Shown here piece after piece: positions 17,603 to 25,481 of a stretch of 64,000 bases of DNA (its first letter is position 1; each line of letters opens with the position of its first letter). The DNA comes from Clostridium sp. AF27-2AA (lineage in GTDB: Bacteria; Bacillota; Clostridia; Lachnospirales; Lachnospiraceae): the NCBI RefSeq assembly GCF_003478505.1, contig NZ_QUFI01000014.1, forward strand, positions 28,722 through 92,721, given 5' to 3'. A model generated the notes under the pieces. The model saw only the letters and a program-made list of their open reading frames with translations. It had not been told where the DNA came from and made no database searches. The position numbers and the translations under genes were made by a program.

Positions 17603-18011
17603 AATTCACTTCCTTTCGGCATTTGCCTTGCCTTTTTTTCTCTGCCTGTTCCGGAATATAATATCCAAGCTGCACTTTCACAGCTTCATCAATTCCGCGC
17701 ATCTGTCCCTTGCTTACCTTGCCGAGATACCGAATCACACAGGTCTTATCACATGTATCAAGCTGCTCCGCCAATACCATCGAAGATCTTGCCAGCCCTT
17801 TTGCCTTCCGAAGAAAATAATGTGTCGGCTGGTTTCTTTTCTTTTGTATCTTCGTTGTCAGAGGAGCAACCGTAATCGTCGGCGAATAAAAGTTGCCGAC
17901 ATCGTTCTGAAGAACCACTACCGGACGAACACCGCCCTGCTTTGATCCTATCGGAACACCAAGATTGGCAAGGTAAATATCTCCTCGCCGGTAAACCCAG
18001 TTTTCTTTCAT
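17589..18011 (-). CDS. mazF: PemK/MazF-family toxin
   Basis: A 140-residue protein with the family signature RRGDIYLANL (residues 8-17), GSKQGGVRPVVVLQND (22-37), SPTITVAPLTTK and a C-terminal basic extension. MazF toxins cut mRNA at short sequences. No antitoxin gene of the usual kind lies upstream; the next upstream gene is an unrelated XRE regulator 470 bases away. The downstream excisionase-like gene overlaps it by 14 bases and is the only coupled partner. A role in keeping the element in the population is inferred. Confidence 0.88.
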   Translation of the reverse strand: MKENWVYRRGDIYLANLGVPIGSKQGGVRPVVVLQNDVGNFYSPTITVAPLTTKIQKKRNQPTHYFLRKAKGLARSSMVLAEQLDTCDKTCVIRYLGKVSKGQMRGIDEAVKVQLGYYIPEQAEKKRQGKCRKEVNFDGG

Positions 18012-18483
18012 CTGGTTGCCTCCAATCCCATAATCATCTATGGATAAAAGCTGACAGAAAATAATACAAATGCTTTATTCTGACAGCCTTTCTTAAAATA
18101 TGGTTTCTCTGTACTTTTTCTTGGCACCCCAGAGATCGGGGATTTCTCACAAGCGGCAGTGTGCTTCACTGCTCCATTGGAATTTAACCATCCCGCCTTC
18201 TTTATGGCCGGACCGCGAATTACGGAAGTATCATTGTCCCTGACAGGCTTTTACACCACCGTCGGTTGCAATCCGACATTTGCTGCTGCGATTCCGCTTC
18301 GCCCCTGTTGGGCATCATGGCGTGCAGTCGAAGGCTCGTTCTGTCAGTAATGTACTTGGAGAATGAGTATTCAATTTTCATAGTTCATCAGCCTTGTTGC
18401 CTTAGCTGTAAAGTAAGTATAAAAGAATGCGGTTTTACATAACACGCCGGAAACTGCGACTTTGCCCACCTAATTTTGCGAGT
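18012..18483. other. 470-base intergenic stretch, possible structured RNA
   Basis: This stretch has no gene I recognise. It is richer in G and C than its surroundings and contains stems such as GTCGG/CCGAC near 18262 and CCCC/GGGG near 18128. CTGACAG or its complement recurs several times. A 53-codon minus frame (18220-18381, starting MKIEYSFSKYITDR) exists but lacks a strong ribosome binding site. It may hold a leader or non-coding RNA ahead of mazF, or be a decayed gene. Confidence 0.3.
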
Positions 18484-18765
18484 TCACATCAGTGCTTCCT
18501 GAAGCTGCGTAATGGCATCCTGCACTTTCTTTTTCAACGCATCCACATCCTGTCTCTTGCCAATGATCAGATAATCCAGCGTTACTCCAAAGAATTCCGA
18601 AAACAAAATCATGTCATTATAAGATGCCGATATTACTCCGCGCTCAATTTTGGAAATGCGTTTTGCATCAATATCAATCGCCTCAGCCAGGGCCTCCTGC
18701 GTATACCCTTTTGATTTGCGTAATTCCTGAATTCTTGCTCCACATACATGCTGATCGTAATACAT
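18484..18765 (-). CDS. XRE-family regulator
   Basis: A 93-residue protein from the ATG at 18765 (MYYDQHVCGARIQELRKSKG) with GGAAGGAGAAACGT before it. The HTH is YTQEALAEAIDIDAKRISKI, followed by a segment typical of SinR/Rgg-like small repressors (FSEFFGVTLDYLI) and a short coiled-coil tail. It probably acts on its own promoter or on the element's excision or transfer genes. The longer frame to 18879 has no ribosome binding site. Confidence 0.85.
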   Translation of the reverse strand: MYYDQHVCGARIQELRKSKGYTQEALAEAIDIDAKRISKIERGVISASYNDMILFSEFFGVTLDYLIIGKRQDVDALKKKVQDAITQLQEALM

Positions 18766-18980
18766 ACGTTTCTCCTTCCGCACAGCCGGTACAGAACCGG
18801 ATCGACGGAAGGTCAAAAAAGAGCCGCATGACGGTGAAGAAAAATCCTGTGCCGATAAAACAGAACATGGGTATCCCATAATTCTGTCTCATGCGGCATT
18901 CGGAAGACTTCGCCTATCAGCGGCTCCACAGCACAGCTATGACTTATAAAATTGTGTTAATAGGGTTATTTATTGTCATC

Positions 18981-19247
18981 TCAACCATTCAAAGACGAAT
19001 AGTAGAGCTGCAATCTCCGTAATCTTCTCATCTCCAAAACATTGAAGACGGTCTCGCGTCCGCAGGCCTTACATTTGGTCTGCACATGTCCTCTGGTATC
19101 CTCAAAGACGATGATTGAATTGTGTCGGCAATAAGGGCACCTGACAATCCTGGGCTTTTGCGAAGCAATCGCATCCTTTGCCCGGATGATTTTAATCTGC
19201 ATTTCCGCAGATGGTTCCGATACTCTGATATTCCCGCTCATGGCCAC
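18981..19247 (-). CDS. small zinc-ribbon protein
   Basis: An 88-residue protein with four cysteines in two CxxC knuckles (C37/C40 and C59/C62), a classical zinc ribbon. It has a basic C-terminal helix, EMRRLRRLQLYY. It overlaps the end of the ImmA-like gene by 10 bases and is the last gene of the polymerase operon. It may bind nucleic acid or a polymerase partner. I do not recognise a named family. Confidence 0.65.
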   Translation of the reverse strand: MAMSGNIRVSEPSAEMQIKIIRAKDAIASQKPRIVRCPYCRHNSIIVFEDTRGHVQTKCKACGRETVFNVLEMRRLRRLQLYYSSLNG

Positions 19248-19975
19248 ACCTCCAATGGATCACGATATTCATAATCCTTTTTCCGGTTCAGATAGCCCAG
19301 TTGTTCCAAGCGGATAGCAGCTGCCGATCTCGAAACGCCAAAGACACCACAGAAAGTATCTATCTTCACCTGGTCTTTGTTATAAAAACGCCATCCATAA
19401 CATGTCAGAGGCTTTCTGCTGTTGATGAACCACATCGCCCGATCCACTTCTGACTGGGGCATCAGGATGGCAGCTCCCAGCGAATTGGCCTGCCACTCGT
19501 TCCAATCTTCCTGCGTTCTCAGAACGCGGGAACCTTTTTTCCTCACTTCCGGTCTCTTATGGCAGGCTATCTTTCGGTCATCGGCATCCAGCTGAAACAA
19601 TATCTGGTGAGCGCACTCATGTGCCAGCGTAAATCTGCGTTTTCCGCAGAGTTTCCGAATATTCTCTGGTTCAATGAAACCCTTGTCCAGAACCACATCA
19701 TTAGTTTTCAGGAAGATGCTCCTCTGACTTCCATCAACCTCTATCTGATATTCTGTATCCACATACGCGGTCAGACCATAGATGCTTCCGTCCGAGGACA
19801 ACTTTTGAAATGACACCTTCAGGTTCAGATAATCGGATGCAAACTGGTCAATGGGTGTCGGAAGCGCAAATCTTGCCGGATCATCTGCTTCGCTGCCGAA
19901 AAAGGACTTTTGAAAATCTCTTATCACTGCAACAGCGATTTCTTCTATTTTTTTCTGTGAAAGGATCATAGGCAC
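19238..19975 (-). CDS. ImmA/IrrE-family metallopeptidase (polymerase operon)
   Basis: A 245-residue protein with the zinc site HECAH near residue 120 (RRFTLAHECAHQILF) and a downstream WNEWQANSLGAAILMPQ that supplies the third ligand. The C-terminal part ends in an HTH-like GVFGVSRSAAAIRLEQLG. Such proteases cleave XRE repressors in response to damage or signals. It is the third gene of the dinB operon, overlapping both neighbours by 10 bases. The window has a second, shorter ImmA at 22207 next to the XRE repressor. Confidence 0.87.
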   Translation of the reverse strand: MPMILSQKKIEEIAVAVIRDFQKSFFGSEADDPARFALPTPIDQFASDYLNLKVSFQKLSSDGSIYGLTAYVDTEYQIEVDGSQRSIFLKTNDVVLDKGFIEPENIRKLCGKRRFTLAHECAHQILFQLDADDRKIACHKRPEVRKKGSRVLRTQEDWNEWQANSLGAAILMPQSEVDRAMWFINSRKPLTCYGWRFYNKDQVKIDTFCGVFGVSRSAAAIRLEQLGYLNRKKDYEYRDPLEVWP

Positions 19976-20226
19976 TGCTCCTTTGCCTCAACGAACCATT
20001 TTTCATCTTCGTTGAACAGAAAACTCTCATGCCCACCGATCATGACCGTATAACGAATTCCGCAGCCGCCCACTTTCGTGGAAGAAGCTCGGCACTTATG
20101 CTTCAATCGGTCGATCTCATACACCCGTCCGTCAATCCATCGAATTAGGCGCGGGCGAATATTTCCCTCTGCATCCACATCTAAGTTCACAGGTACATAT
20201 ACTTTTCTACATTTCTGTTCCGACAT
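19966..20226 (-). CDS. small protein linked to the Y-family polymerase
   Basis: An 86-residue protein, MSEQKCRKVYVPVNLDVDAE, with a beta-rich pattern and the segment GIRYTVMIGGHESFLFNEDE. It resembles the small DUF6504-like proteins that accompany Y-family polymerases, but I am not certain. It lies 81 bases after dinB and overlaps the ImmA-like gene by 10 bases. Confidence 0.6.
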   Translation of the reverse strand: MSEQKCRKVYVPVNLDVDAEGNIRPRLIRWIDGRVYEIDRLKHKCRASSTKVGGCGIRYTVMIGGHESFLFNEDEKWFVEAKEQCL

Positions 20227-20307
20227 ATTCTACGCTCCTCCTCTGTAAACCGGCGAATGTGTTGACTTCTTTTAGCAAAGAACTCACCAGATTCTACCGG
20301 TGCTGTA

Positions 20308-21543
20308 TTAACCAATCATTCCTGTCGGCATAACCAAATCCACTTTTCGCTCTGTCGGCATCTTGCTTTTCTGAAAAAGTACCCCATTTTTAATCGCATC
20401 TTTCCCGAATCGGAATCGAATCTGCTCAATCGCTGCGTCCAGCCGTTCCTGGCGATCCAGTGATTTCACGTCGGTGAATAGGTCGTATTGTATCGGACAA
20501 TCCTCTTCAAACAGGTTGATTGCCCGAACCGTCACTGAACGAATCGGATGCTCCCACTGATAGTTCTTTGCAAACAGTGCAAATGCGGTTTTCGCCAGAT
20601 AGGTAGGGCTTTGTGTCGGAATACCAATCCGGCACTGCCACTCTTTCGTGTAAAGCTCGTTGTTGCGGATGGAAATCGCTATTCCGCCAGCTTTCTTTTT
20701 ATGTGCTCGCAGCTTGGTTCCGATCTCCTGCACCAGTTCCAGCATGACACACCAGACTTCGGCGTTATTCTCCAAATCCTGCATGGTCGTTATTCCGTGC
20801 CCAATGCTCTTTACTGGGGAGACATAATCGGAACGCATAACCGGCGAATCATCCAGTCCATTAGCATATTTCTTAATCGCCAGTCCATTCTTTCCAAGGC
20901 GGCACTTCAAGAAATCATCCGATGTTGCAGCAAGCTCTCCAATGGTATGAATCCCATAACCGGACAGAACCTTCTCGGTCGCTCTGCCGACTCCAAGCAA
21001 GTCAGAGGCGGGAAGACACCAAATCTTCTCCTGGAACGAATCTGCTTCGATGCAGGTAATCGCATCCGGCTTTTTCATATCCGACCCAAGCTTGGCAAAA
21101 ATCTTATTGAAGCTCACTCCTGCGGAAATCGTAAGTCCCAATTCAAACTTAACCGTTCTGCGAATCTCATCTGCGATTTCAAATCCGGTTCCCATGCAGC
21201 CGCTTCCGGTCACATCCAGCCAGCATTCGTCCATCCCATACGGCTCGATCTGATCGGTATAGCGACCGTATATCCCACGAGCCAGCTTTGAAAACTTCAT
21301 ATATTGCTCATAGTGCGGCTCCACGATCACAAGATCCTGGCACTTCTGCTTTGCTTGCCAGATTGCCTCTCCCGTGGAAACGCCAAACGCCTTTGCTGCA
21401 TAGTTCTTCGCAAGTACGATGCCATGCCGTTCCTCCACAGAACCGCACACTGCCACCGGCTTGTTCTTCAGTTCCGGGTTCAGCATACACTCGACAGAGG
21501 CATAGAAGTTATTCATATCACAATGAAGAATCACCCTTTGCAT
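20308..21543 (-). CDS. dinB: Y-family (translesion) DNA polymerase
   Basis: A 411-residue protein. The catalytic acids are D9 in HCDMNNFYASVE and D105/E106 in YGMDECWLD. The little-finger domain follows after about residue 240, with GHGITTMQDL and ITLRRKMPTE-like family spacing. It copies past damaged bases at low fidelity. It leads a four-gene operon (polymerase, small protein, ImmA-like protease, zinc ribbon). A perfect TTGACA-17-TATAAT promoter drives it, overlapped by putative repressor half-sites, so expression is probably damage- or repressor-controlled. The exact subgroup (DinB or UmuC) is uncertain. Confidence 0.92.
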   Translation of the reverse strand: MQRVILHCDMNNFYASVECMLNPELKNKPVAVCGSVEERHGIVLAKNYAAKAFGVSTGEAIWQAKQKCQDLVIVEPHYEQYMKFSKLARGIYGRYTDQIEPYGMDECWLDVTGSGCMGTGFEIADEIRRTVKFELGLTISAGVSFNKIFAKLGSDMKKPDAITCIEADSFQEKIWCLPASDLLGVGRATEKVLSGYGIHTIGELAATSDDFLKCRLGKNGLAIKKYANGLDDSPVMRSDYVSPVKSIGHGITTMQDLENNAEVWCVMLELVQEIGTKLRAHKKKAGGIAISIRNNELYTKEWQCRIGIPTQSPTYLAKTAFALFAKNYQWEHPIRSVTVRAINLFEEDCPIQYDLFTDVKSLDRQERLDAAIEQIRFRFGKDAIKNGVLFQKSKMPTERKVDLVMPTGMIG

Positions 21544-21561
21544 CCCGTATTCCTCCTCTCC

Positions 21562-21579
21562 GTTCGTGAAAGCACGAAC
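21562..21579. promoter_or_regulatory. operator palindrome GTTCGTG-AAAG-CACGAAC
   Basis: A perfect 7+4+7 inverted repeat just upstream of the polymerase start. Further half-sites are TTCACGAAC at about 21585, the ACACGAA/TTCGTGT pair at 21630-21649, TTTCGTGTCAA at 21679-21688 and GTGTTCGTGTTCG at 21707-21719. They are probably binding sites of the XRE repressor at 21745. Confidence 0.6.
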
Positions 21580-21596
21580 AACTTTTCACGAACGCA

Positions 21597-21625
21597 TTGA
21601 CACACAGCATTTCTTGTGATACTAT
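21597..21625 (+). promoter_or_regulatory. promoter of the XRE-ImmA pair
   Basis: TTGACA is followed after 17 bases by TACTAT (or after 20 by TATAAT). The operator at 21630-21649 lies at the expected start of transcription. Confidence 0.6.
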
Positions 21626-21629
21626 AATT

Positions 21630-21649
21630 ACACGAATTGTATTTCGTGT
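21630..21649. promoter_or_regulatory. operator ACACGAA-N6-TTCGTGT
   Basis: An inverted repeat with perfect 7-base arms around TTGTAT, between the two divergent promoters. It is well placed to repress both. Confidence 0.6.
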
Positions 21650-21659
21650 TTTCATCGTC

Positions 21660-21688
21660 ATTATAGCAAGCACAATTTTTCGTGTCAA
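21660..21688 (-). promoter_or_regulatory. consensus promoter of the dinB operon
   Basis: On the minus strand TTGACA and TATAAT are separated by exactly 17 bases. A CACGAA half-site overlaps the -35 box. Such a strong promoter would normally need tight repression. Confidence 0.75.
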
Positions 21689-21744
21689 TAGATTTTTATG
21701 AAAAAGTGTTCGTGTTCGTAATCAAAAAAGAAAGAGGTATTCCT

Positions 21745-22161
21745 ATGGTCTTCAAAGAAAGGTTGAAAGAAAAAAGAACAGAAGCCAATTTAACTCAGGT
21801 AGAACTTGCAGAGAAGGCCGGTGTAACCGCCCGCACAATTCAGAATTATGAGCTTGGCAGCCGTAAACCATCCAATATGGTTACGATCCAGAAGATCGCG
21901 GATGCGCTGAATACTACTACTGAGTATCTGCTGGGAAGCAGCGGCACCTATGTTGTAGAAGCCCATGAAAAAGGCGGCGCAAAAGCAGCGAAAGATATTG
22001 AAGAACTGGTCAGCGAAGTGACCGGTATGTTCGCTGGCGGCGAATTAAGCGAGGATGCCATCGAAGGAGCATATAAAGCTCTGACCGATGCCTACTGGAT
22101 TGCCAAAGAGAACAATAAAAAATACGCCCCGAAAACGAGGCGTAAAAAAACCGATCAGTGA
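21745..22161 (+). CDS. XRE-family repressor, ImmR-like
   Basis: A 138-residue protein from the ATG at 21745 (MVFKERLKEKRTEANLTQVE), preceded by AAAGAGG. The HTH is LAEKAGVTARTIQNYELGSR. A linker and a C-terminal helical part with Gly- and Ala-rich KGGAKAAKDIEELVSEV follow, where an ImmA protease could cut. It is 45 bases upstream of an ImmA gene, as in the ImmR/ImmA control of ICEBs1. It faces the dinB operon across an operator-rich region. Repression of both directions is inferred. Confidence 0.87.
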   Translation: MVFKERLKEKRTEANLTQVELAEKAGVTARTIQNYELGSRKPSNMVTIQKIADALNTTTEYLLGSSGTYVVEAHEKGGAKAAKDIEELVSEVTGMFAGGELSEDAIEGAYKALTDAYWIAKENNKKYAPKTRRKKTDQ

Positions 22162-22206
22162 TATTTATCGTACACACTTTTCGCTATACTGTAAACTGGA
22201 GGTGGT

Positions 22207-22719
22207 ATGATGAATGCGGAACAGCTTTCACGGGTCGGTGAGAAACTGGTAAAACGCTGCGGTTCCAGAGACCCTTTTGAAATTGCAAGGCAGCTTGGTA
22301 TCAATGTCATGCTTTGCGAAAATTTCGGTTCCCTGAAGGGAATGTACCGGGTGATTAAGCGAAATCGCTTTATTTTCCTGAATAACAGTCTGGATGAAAA
22401 TATGCTGCGCATCGTGTGCGCACATGAATTAGGTCATGACCAGCTTCACCGGAATATGGCGAAAACCACCCCGATTCATGAGTTCATGCTCTACGATATG
22501 AAATCCAAACCGGAATATGAAGCGAACATCGTAGCAGCAGAGATTCTGATGGACAGCGATGAAGTCCTTCGTTACATCTATGAGTATGGATACACAGCCG
22601 AGCAGATCGCCAGTGCGATGTCCACCGACATCAATCTGGTTGCGCTGAAGGTAGCGCACCTGGCTACACTTGGCTATAATCTGCACGCGCTGGAACACAA
22701 GAGCAACTTTTTGAAATAA
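22207..22719 (+). CDS. immA: ImmA/IrrE-family metallopeptidase (repressor partner)
   Basis: A 170-residue protein with HELGHDQLHRNM (zinc ligands) near residues 77-88 and YEANIVAAEILM supplying the third ligand. Its N-terminal DPFEIARQLGINVML is typical of the family. A good GGAGGTGGT precedes two ATG codons. In ICEBs1 and related phages ImmA cleaves the neighbouring XRE repressor and turns on excision; the same job is likely here. Confidence 0.92.
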   Translation: MMNAEQLSRVGEKLVKRCGSRDPFEIARQLGINVMLCENFGSLKGMYRVIKRNRFIFLNNSLDENMLRIVCAHELGHDQLHRNMAKTTPIHEFMLYDMKSKPEYEANIVAAEILMDSDEVLRYIYEYGYTAEQIASAMSTDINLVALKVAHLATLGYNLHALEHKSNFLK

Positions 22720-22728
22720 CGTACCTTT

Positions 22729-22756
22729 GAGGAGTCTGGACTGGCTCCTCTTTTTT
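22729..22756 (+). terminator. terminator after XRE-immA
   Basis: GAGGAG and CTCCTC form a stem followed by TTTTTT, 10 bases past the immA stop. Confidence 0.85.
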
Positions 22757-22758
22757 GT

Positions 22759-22791
22759 TGCACAAATTGTGCAGGCGGTGCTTGCACAATT
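22759..22791. repeat. TGCACAA/TTGTGCA triple half-site
   Basis: TGCACAAATTGTGCA is a perfect 15-base palindrome at 22759-22773, and a third TGCACAA follows at about 22783. It lies between the convergent immA and bile salt hydrolase genes. It may be an alternative hairpin or a protein-binding site. Nothing else is seen in 22792-22874. Confidence 0.4.
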
Positions 22792-22874
22792 ATCAACCTA
22801 ACATCTGCATTCCATACAATCTCGATATTGTCCTCCTGTTGTTCTGCGTTATGCTTTCTCCGTGCATTTTCGTA

Positions 22875-23864
22875 TTATTTATTCTGCCATCTGACTTCGC
22901 CCTTGGACAGAAGCGGATAACAGATCAGCTGATCTGAATCCAGATTTTCCGCATGCATGTCAACCGCTGTGATCTGATGATTATCATAAGTCGTATAATA
23001 ATAAATACCTTTTGCTGTATTACAACAGGACGTGTATATCGTGATCTCATATTTGCCTTCTGTCACCTCACAGCATCCACGCTGCTGATCTACGGATCCT
23101 AAGATATGGAAGAACTGGCTTACACTCTCATCCTCTTCTTCACCGGAGATCGAATTTAATTTTGTAAAGGCAACTTTCACAAATCTTGACTGGCTGGAAA
23201 GATCTCCAGGTATTCCCATTCCACCCATTCCTCTGCTATATGCATCAAGCTGTAATACTCCTGCAAAAGTACTCTCCGGCTGTTTTCTGGATACTCCGGC
23301 ATAATTATTCAGTGCAAACATCTGACTCGGGAATGGTGGATTATTGGTAAGCACTCCTACCGGATTATCATATACATGCAGCCCATCTTTCATAGACTCA
23401 ACAACGATACAGGAGTCTTTGTCTGCAATGATCCAGTGAAGCTGTGCTGTCGGCAGCTGTTCACTGAATGCTGTGCCTGTCAGTCTCATTGCTGCCAGCT
23501 TCTCTCTCGCCTCTGCTACAGTAGCACACTGTGTAAGGATCCATGGGATGAACTCGAACTGTGCCACCTGGCTGACTTCTGTTTCATCTTCCGGCAAAGC
23601 TTCTTCATATGCCGCATTGCCGACAAAATTAAGACCTGCCATTCCAAGGCCTTTTTCATTAACAGCATCATAATAAAGCGGATAACCTCCTGCAACAAAT
23701 GCCATTCCGATCAAAGCATAATGGCTTTTTATCTTCCCGGCAAACTGGAAATCAAATTCGTAATTTCTTGGCGTTATCGTGATCTGTTCCCCATAGGAAA
23801 ATTCATAATCAAGCGTTCTGCCCATATAAAAATCTTTTGTTTTGTAAGTTGCTGCTGTACACAT
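22875..23864 (-). CDS. bsh: bile salt hydrolase / choloylglycine hydrolase family
   Basis: A 329-residue Ntn hydrolase. I chose the ATG at 23864 because it places Cys at position 2 (MCTAATYKTKDF), the residue that becomes the N-terminal nucleophile. An AGAGGTG site precedes it; a GTG three codons earlier would spoil this. Also visible are GRTLDYE, the segment YYDAVNEKGLGMAGLNF, NNPPF and the conserved Arg in QSRFVK. These enzymes release glycine or taurine from bile acids; some relatives cleave penicillin V or acyl-homoserine lactones. It follows the cardiolipin synthase gene by about 20 bases. It is an unusual passenger for a conjugative element and points to a gut host. Confidence 0.88.
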   Translation of the reverse strand: MCTAATYKTKDFYMGRTLDYEFSYGEQITITPRNYEFDFQFAGKIKSHYALIGMAFVAGGYPLYYDAVNEKGLGMAGLNFVGNAAYEEALPEDETEVSQVAQFEFIPWILTQCATVAEAREKLAAMRLTGTAFSEQLPTAQLHWIIADKDSCIVVESMKDGLHVYDNPVGVLTNNPPFPSQMFALNNYAGVSRKQPESTFAGVLQLDAYSRGMGGMGIPGDLSSQSRFVKVAFTKLNSISGEEEDESVSQFFHILGSVDQQRGCCEVTEGKYEITIYTSCCNTAKGIYYYTTYDNHQITAVDMHAENLDSDQLICYPLLSKGEVRWQNK

Positions 23865-23885
23865 ATCGAACACCTCTTCTTTCTG

Positions 23886-25445
23886 CTATAATAGTCCTGC
23901 AAACAATCTCATAAATAATTGTCCCAGTCGCAAATATGCACTTCGTCCGGTTTGATATTGGTCTGTCACATCACGACATTCTCCCATCGTTCTTATCAGA
24001 TCATTTTTTATTTCCACAACTGCCTGACAATCTGCCATAAAACAGCCGTTTTCAAAATGGTGATATAAACTTCGATAATCCAAATTAATTGTTCCACAAG
24101 TTGCCATACAGTCATCTGCCACACTCATTTTTGCATGACAGAAACCAGGAGTCCACTCATAAACACGAACACCATGTTTAACTAATCCATGATAAAAAGA
24201 ACGAGTTACATTATAAATGAATTTTTTATCAGGGATACCAGGTGTGATAATTCTTACGTCTACCCCTCGCTTAGCAGCCAGACATAACGCATGCGTCATT
24301 TCATCTGTTATGATTAGATATGGAGTCATAAACCAACAATATTTTTCAGCTTTATTTATCATACTGATATAAACTTCTTCTCCGACCTGCTCATTATCCA
24401 TAGGACTGTCTGCATAAGGCTGAACAAAACCTGTTTGCTGTGCTTTATAATCGTAATGAATAATGTATTTACTAAAATCAGTATCATTCGTAGCTTTTTC
24501 ACTAACAGCATTCCACATTTCTAAAAATGTCACTGTAAGCGACTGAACAGCATCTCCTTCTAAACGAATACCTGTATCTTTCCACTGTCCATACGGGTGT
24601 GTGTAATTAAAATATTCGTTTGCTAGATTATACCCACCTGTAAATCCGACTTTTCCATCAATAACTGTTATTTTTCTATGATCACGATTGTTCAAAAACA
24701 GATTTAAACCTGGCATAAACGGATTGAATACACGGCAATGAATTCCTATTGTCTCCATTTTTTTCACAAAATCTGTGTTAATAAAGCCTATAGAACCCAT
24801 ATCATCGTAGAATACTCTAACTTCCACACCTGCTTTTACTCGCTCTTCCAGAACATCTTGAATCTTATGCCATGCTTCAGCGTCTTCTATCGCATGATAT
24901 TCCATAAAGATAAACTTTTGTGCCTTTGCGAGATCTTCAAGCTGGGTCTCTAATCCCTTTACTGCTTCATCGAAATACATCACATCCGTATTCTGATAGA
25001 TTGGATACTGCGAATTTCTTTGTATGTAACTTGCAATATTTCCTGCCTTCGGAATCGTTTCGTTTATTCTGTTTAAGCACTCCTGATTATCGGAAAGCAT
25101 TGGTAACAATTTGCTATCAATTTCTGCATACCGCTCACGCATTTTATGTGTGCCGCCATTCAAACCAATCAATAAATATAGGCCTACACCCATAATTGGG
25201 AAAATTAGAATTAAGATGACCCAAGGCATTTTCATAGAGGATGTCTTATTTGATGCGTACAATCCCAAAACCAAAATTCCACTCAAAATCCTTGTAAATA
25301 AATTTATGATTTCTGCATATTCATTTAAGCGTGTTACGATAGTAATAATAAAAACTACTTCTAGAAGAATGCAGATTATGGAAAAACACAATCGTTTTAC
25401 TCCGTTTTTTGTTTTCGCTTTTCCTTCTAAAGTATCTTGTTTCAT
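23886..25445 (-). CDS. cls: cardiolipin synthase (PLD family)
   Basis: A 519-residue membrane protein. Two or three transmembrane helices lie within the first 95 residues. Two HKD motifs follow: HRKITVIDGKVGFTGG near residue 255 and HAKMSVADDCMATCG near 438. It joins phosphatidylglycerol molecules to make cardiolipin at the membrane. The length is normal. It lies 36 bases after the alarmone synthetase gene and 21 bases before the bile salt hydrolase. It may be a second copy beside the chromosomal enzyme. Confidence 0.93.
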   Translation of the reverse strand: MKQDTLEGKAKTKNGVKRLCFSIICILLEVVFIITIVTRLNEYAEIINLFTRILSGILVLGLYASNKTSSMKMPWVILILIFPIMGVGLYLLIGLNGGTHKMRERYAEIDSKLLPMLSDNQECLNRINETIPKAGNIASYIQRNSQYPIYQNTDVMYFDEAVKGLETQLEDLAKAQKFIFMEYHAIEDAEAWHKIQDVLEERVKAGVEVRVFYDDMGSIGFINTDFVKKMETIGIHCRVFNPFMPGLNLFLNNRDHRKITVIDGKVGFTGGYNLANEYFNYTHPYGQWKDTGIRLEGDAVQSLTVTFLEMWNAVSEKATNDTDFSKYIIHYDYKAQQTGFVQPYADSPMDNEQVGEEVYISMINKAEKYCWFMTPYLIITDEMTHALCLAAKRGVDVRIITPGIPDKKFIYNVTRSFYHGLVKHGVRVYEWTPGFCHAKMSVADDCMATCGTINLDYRSLYHHFENGCFMADCQAVVEIKNDLIRTMGECRDVTDQYQTGRSAYLRLGQLFMRLFAGLL

Positions 25446-25481
25446 ATATATTCCAACCTTTCTACCCGATCAAATTTCTGC

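Noticed and set aside
18012..18483. Group II intron or riboswitch
   Set aside because: No intron 5' GTGCG start, domain V or reverse transcriptase, and no riboswitch class I can match.
21562..21720. LexA/DinR boxes upstream of the polymerase
   Set aside because: The sites read TTCGTG/CACGAA with various spacings; I do not see the GAAC-N4-GTTC pattern of Firmicute LexA boxes.
22875..23873. Upstream start (GTG at 23873) for the bile salt hydrolase
   Set aside because: It would move the catalytic Cys away from position 2, which the Ntn-hydrolase mechanism requires.
23886..25445. Cardiolipin synthase as a PLD-type defence nuclease
   Set aside because: It has N-terminal membrane helices and normal cardiolipin synthase architecture, so a housekeeping lipid role is the better call.
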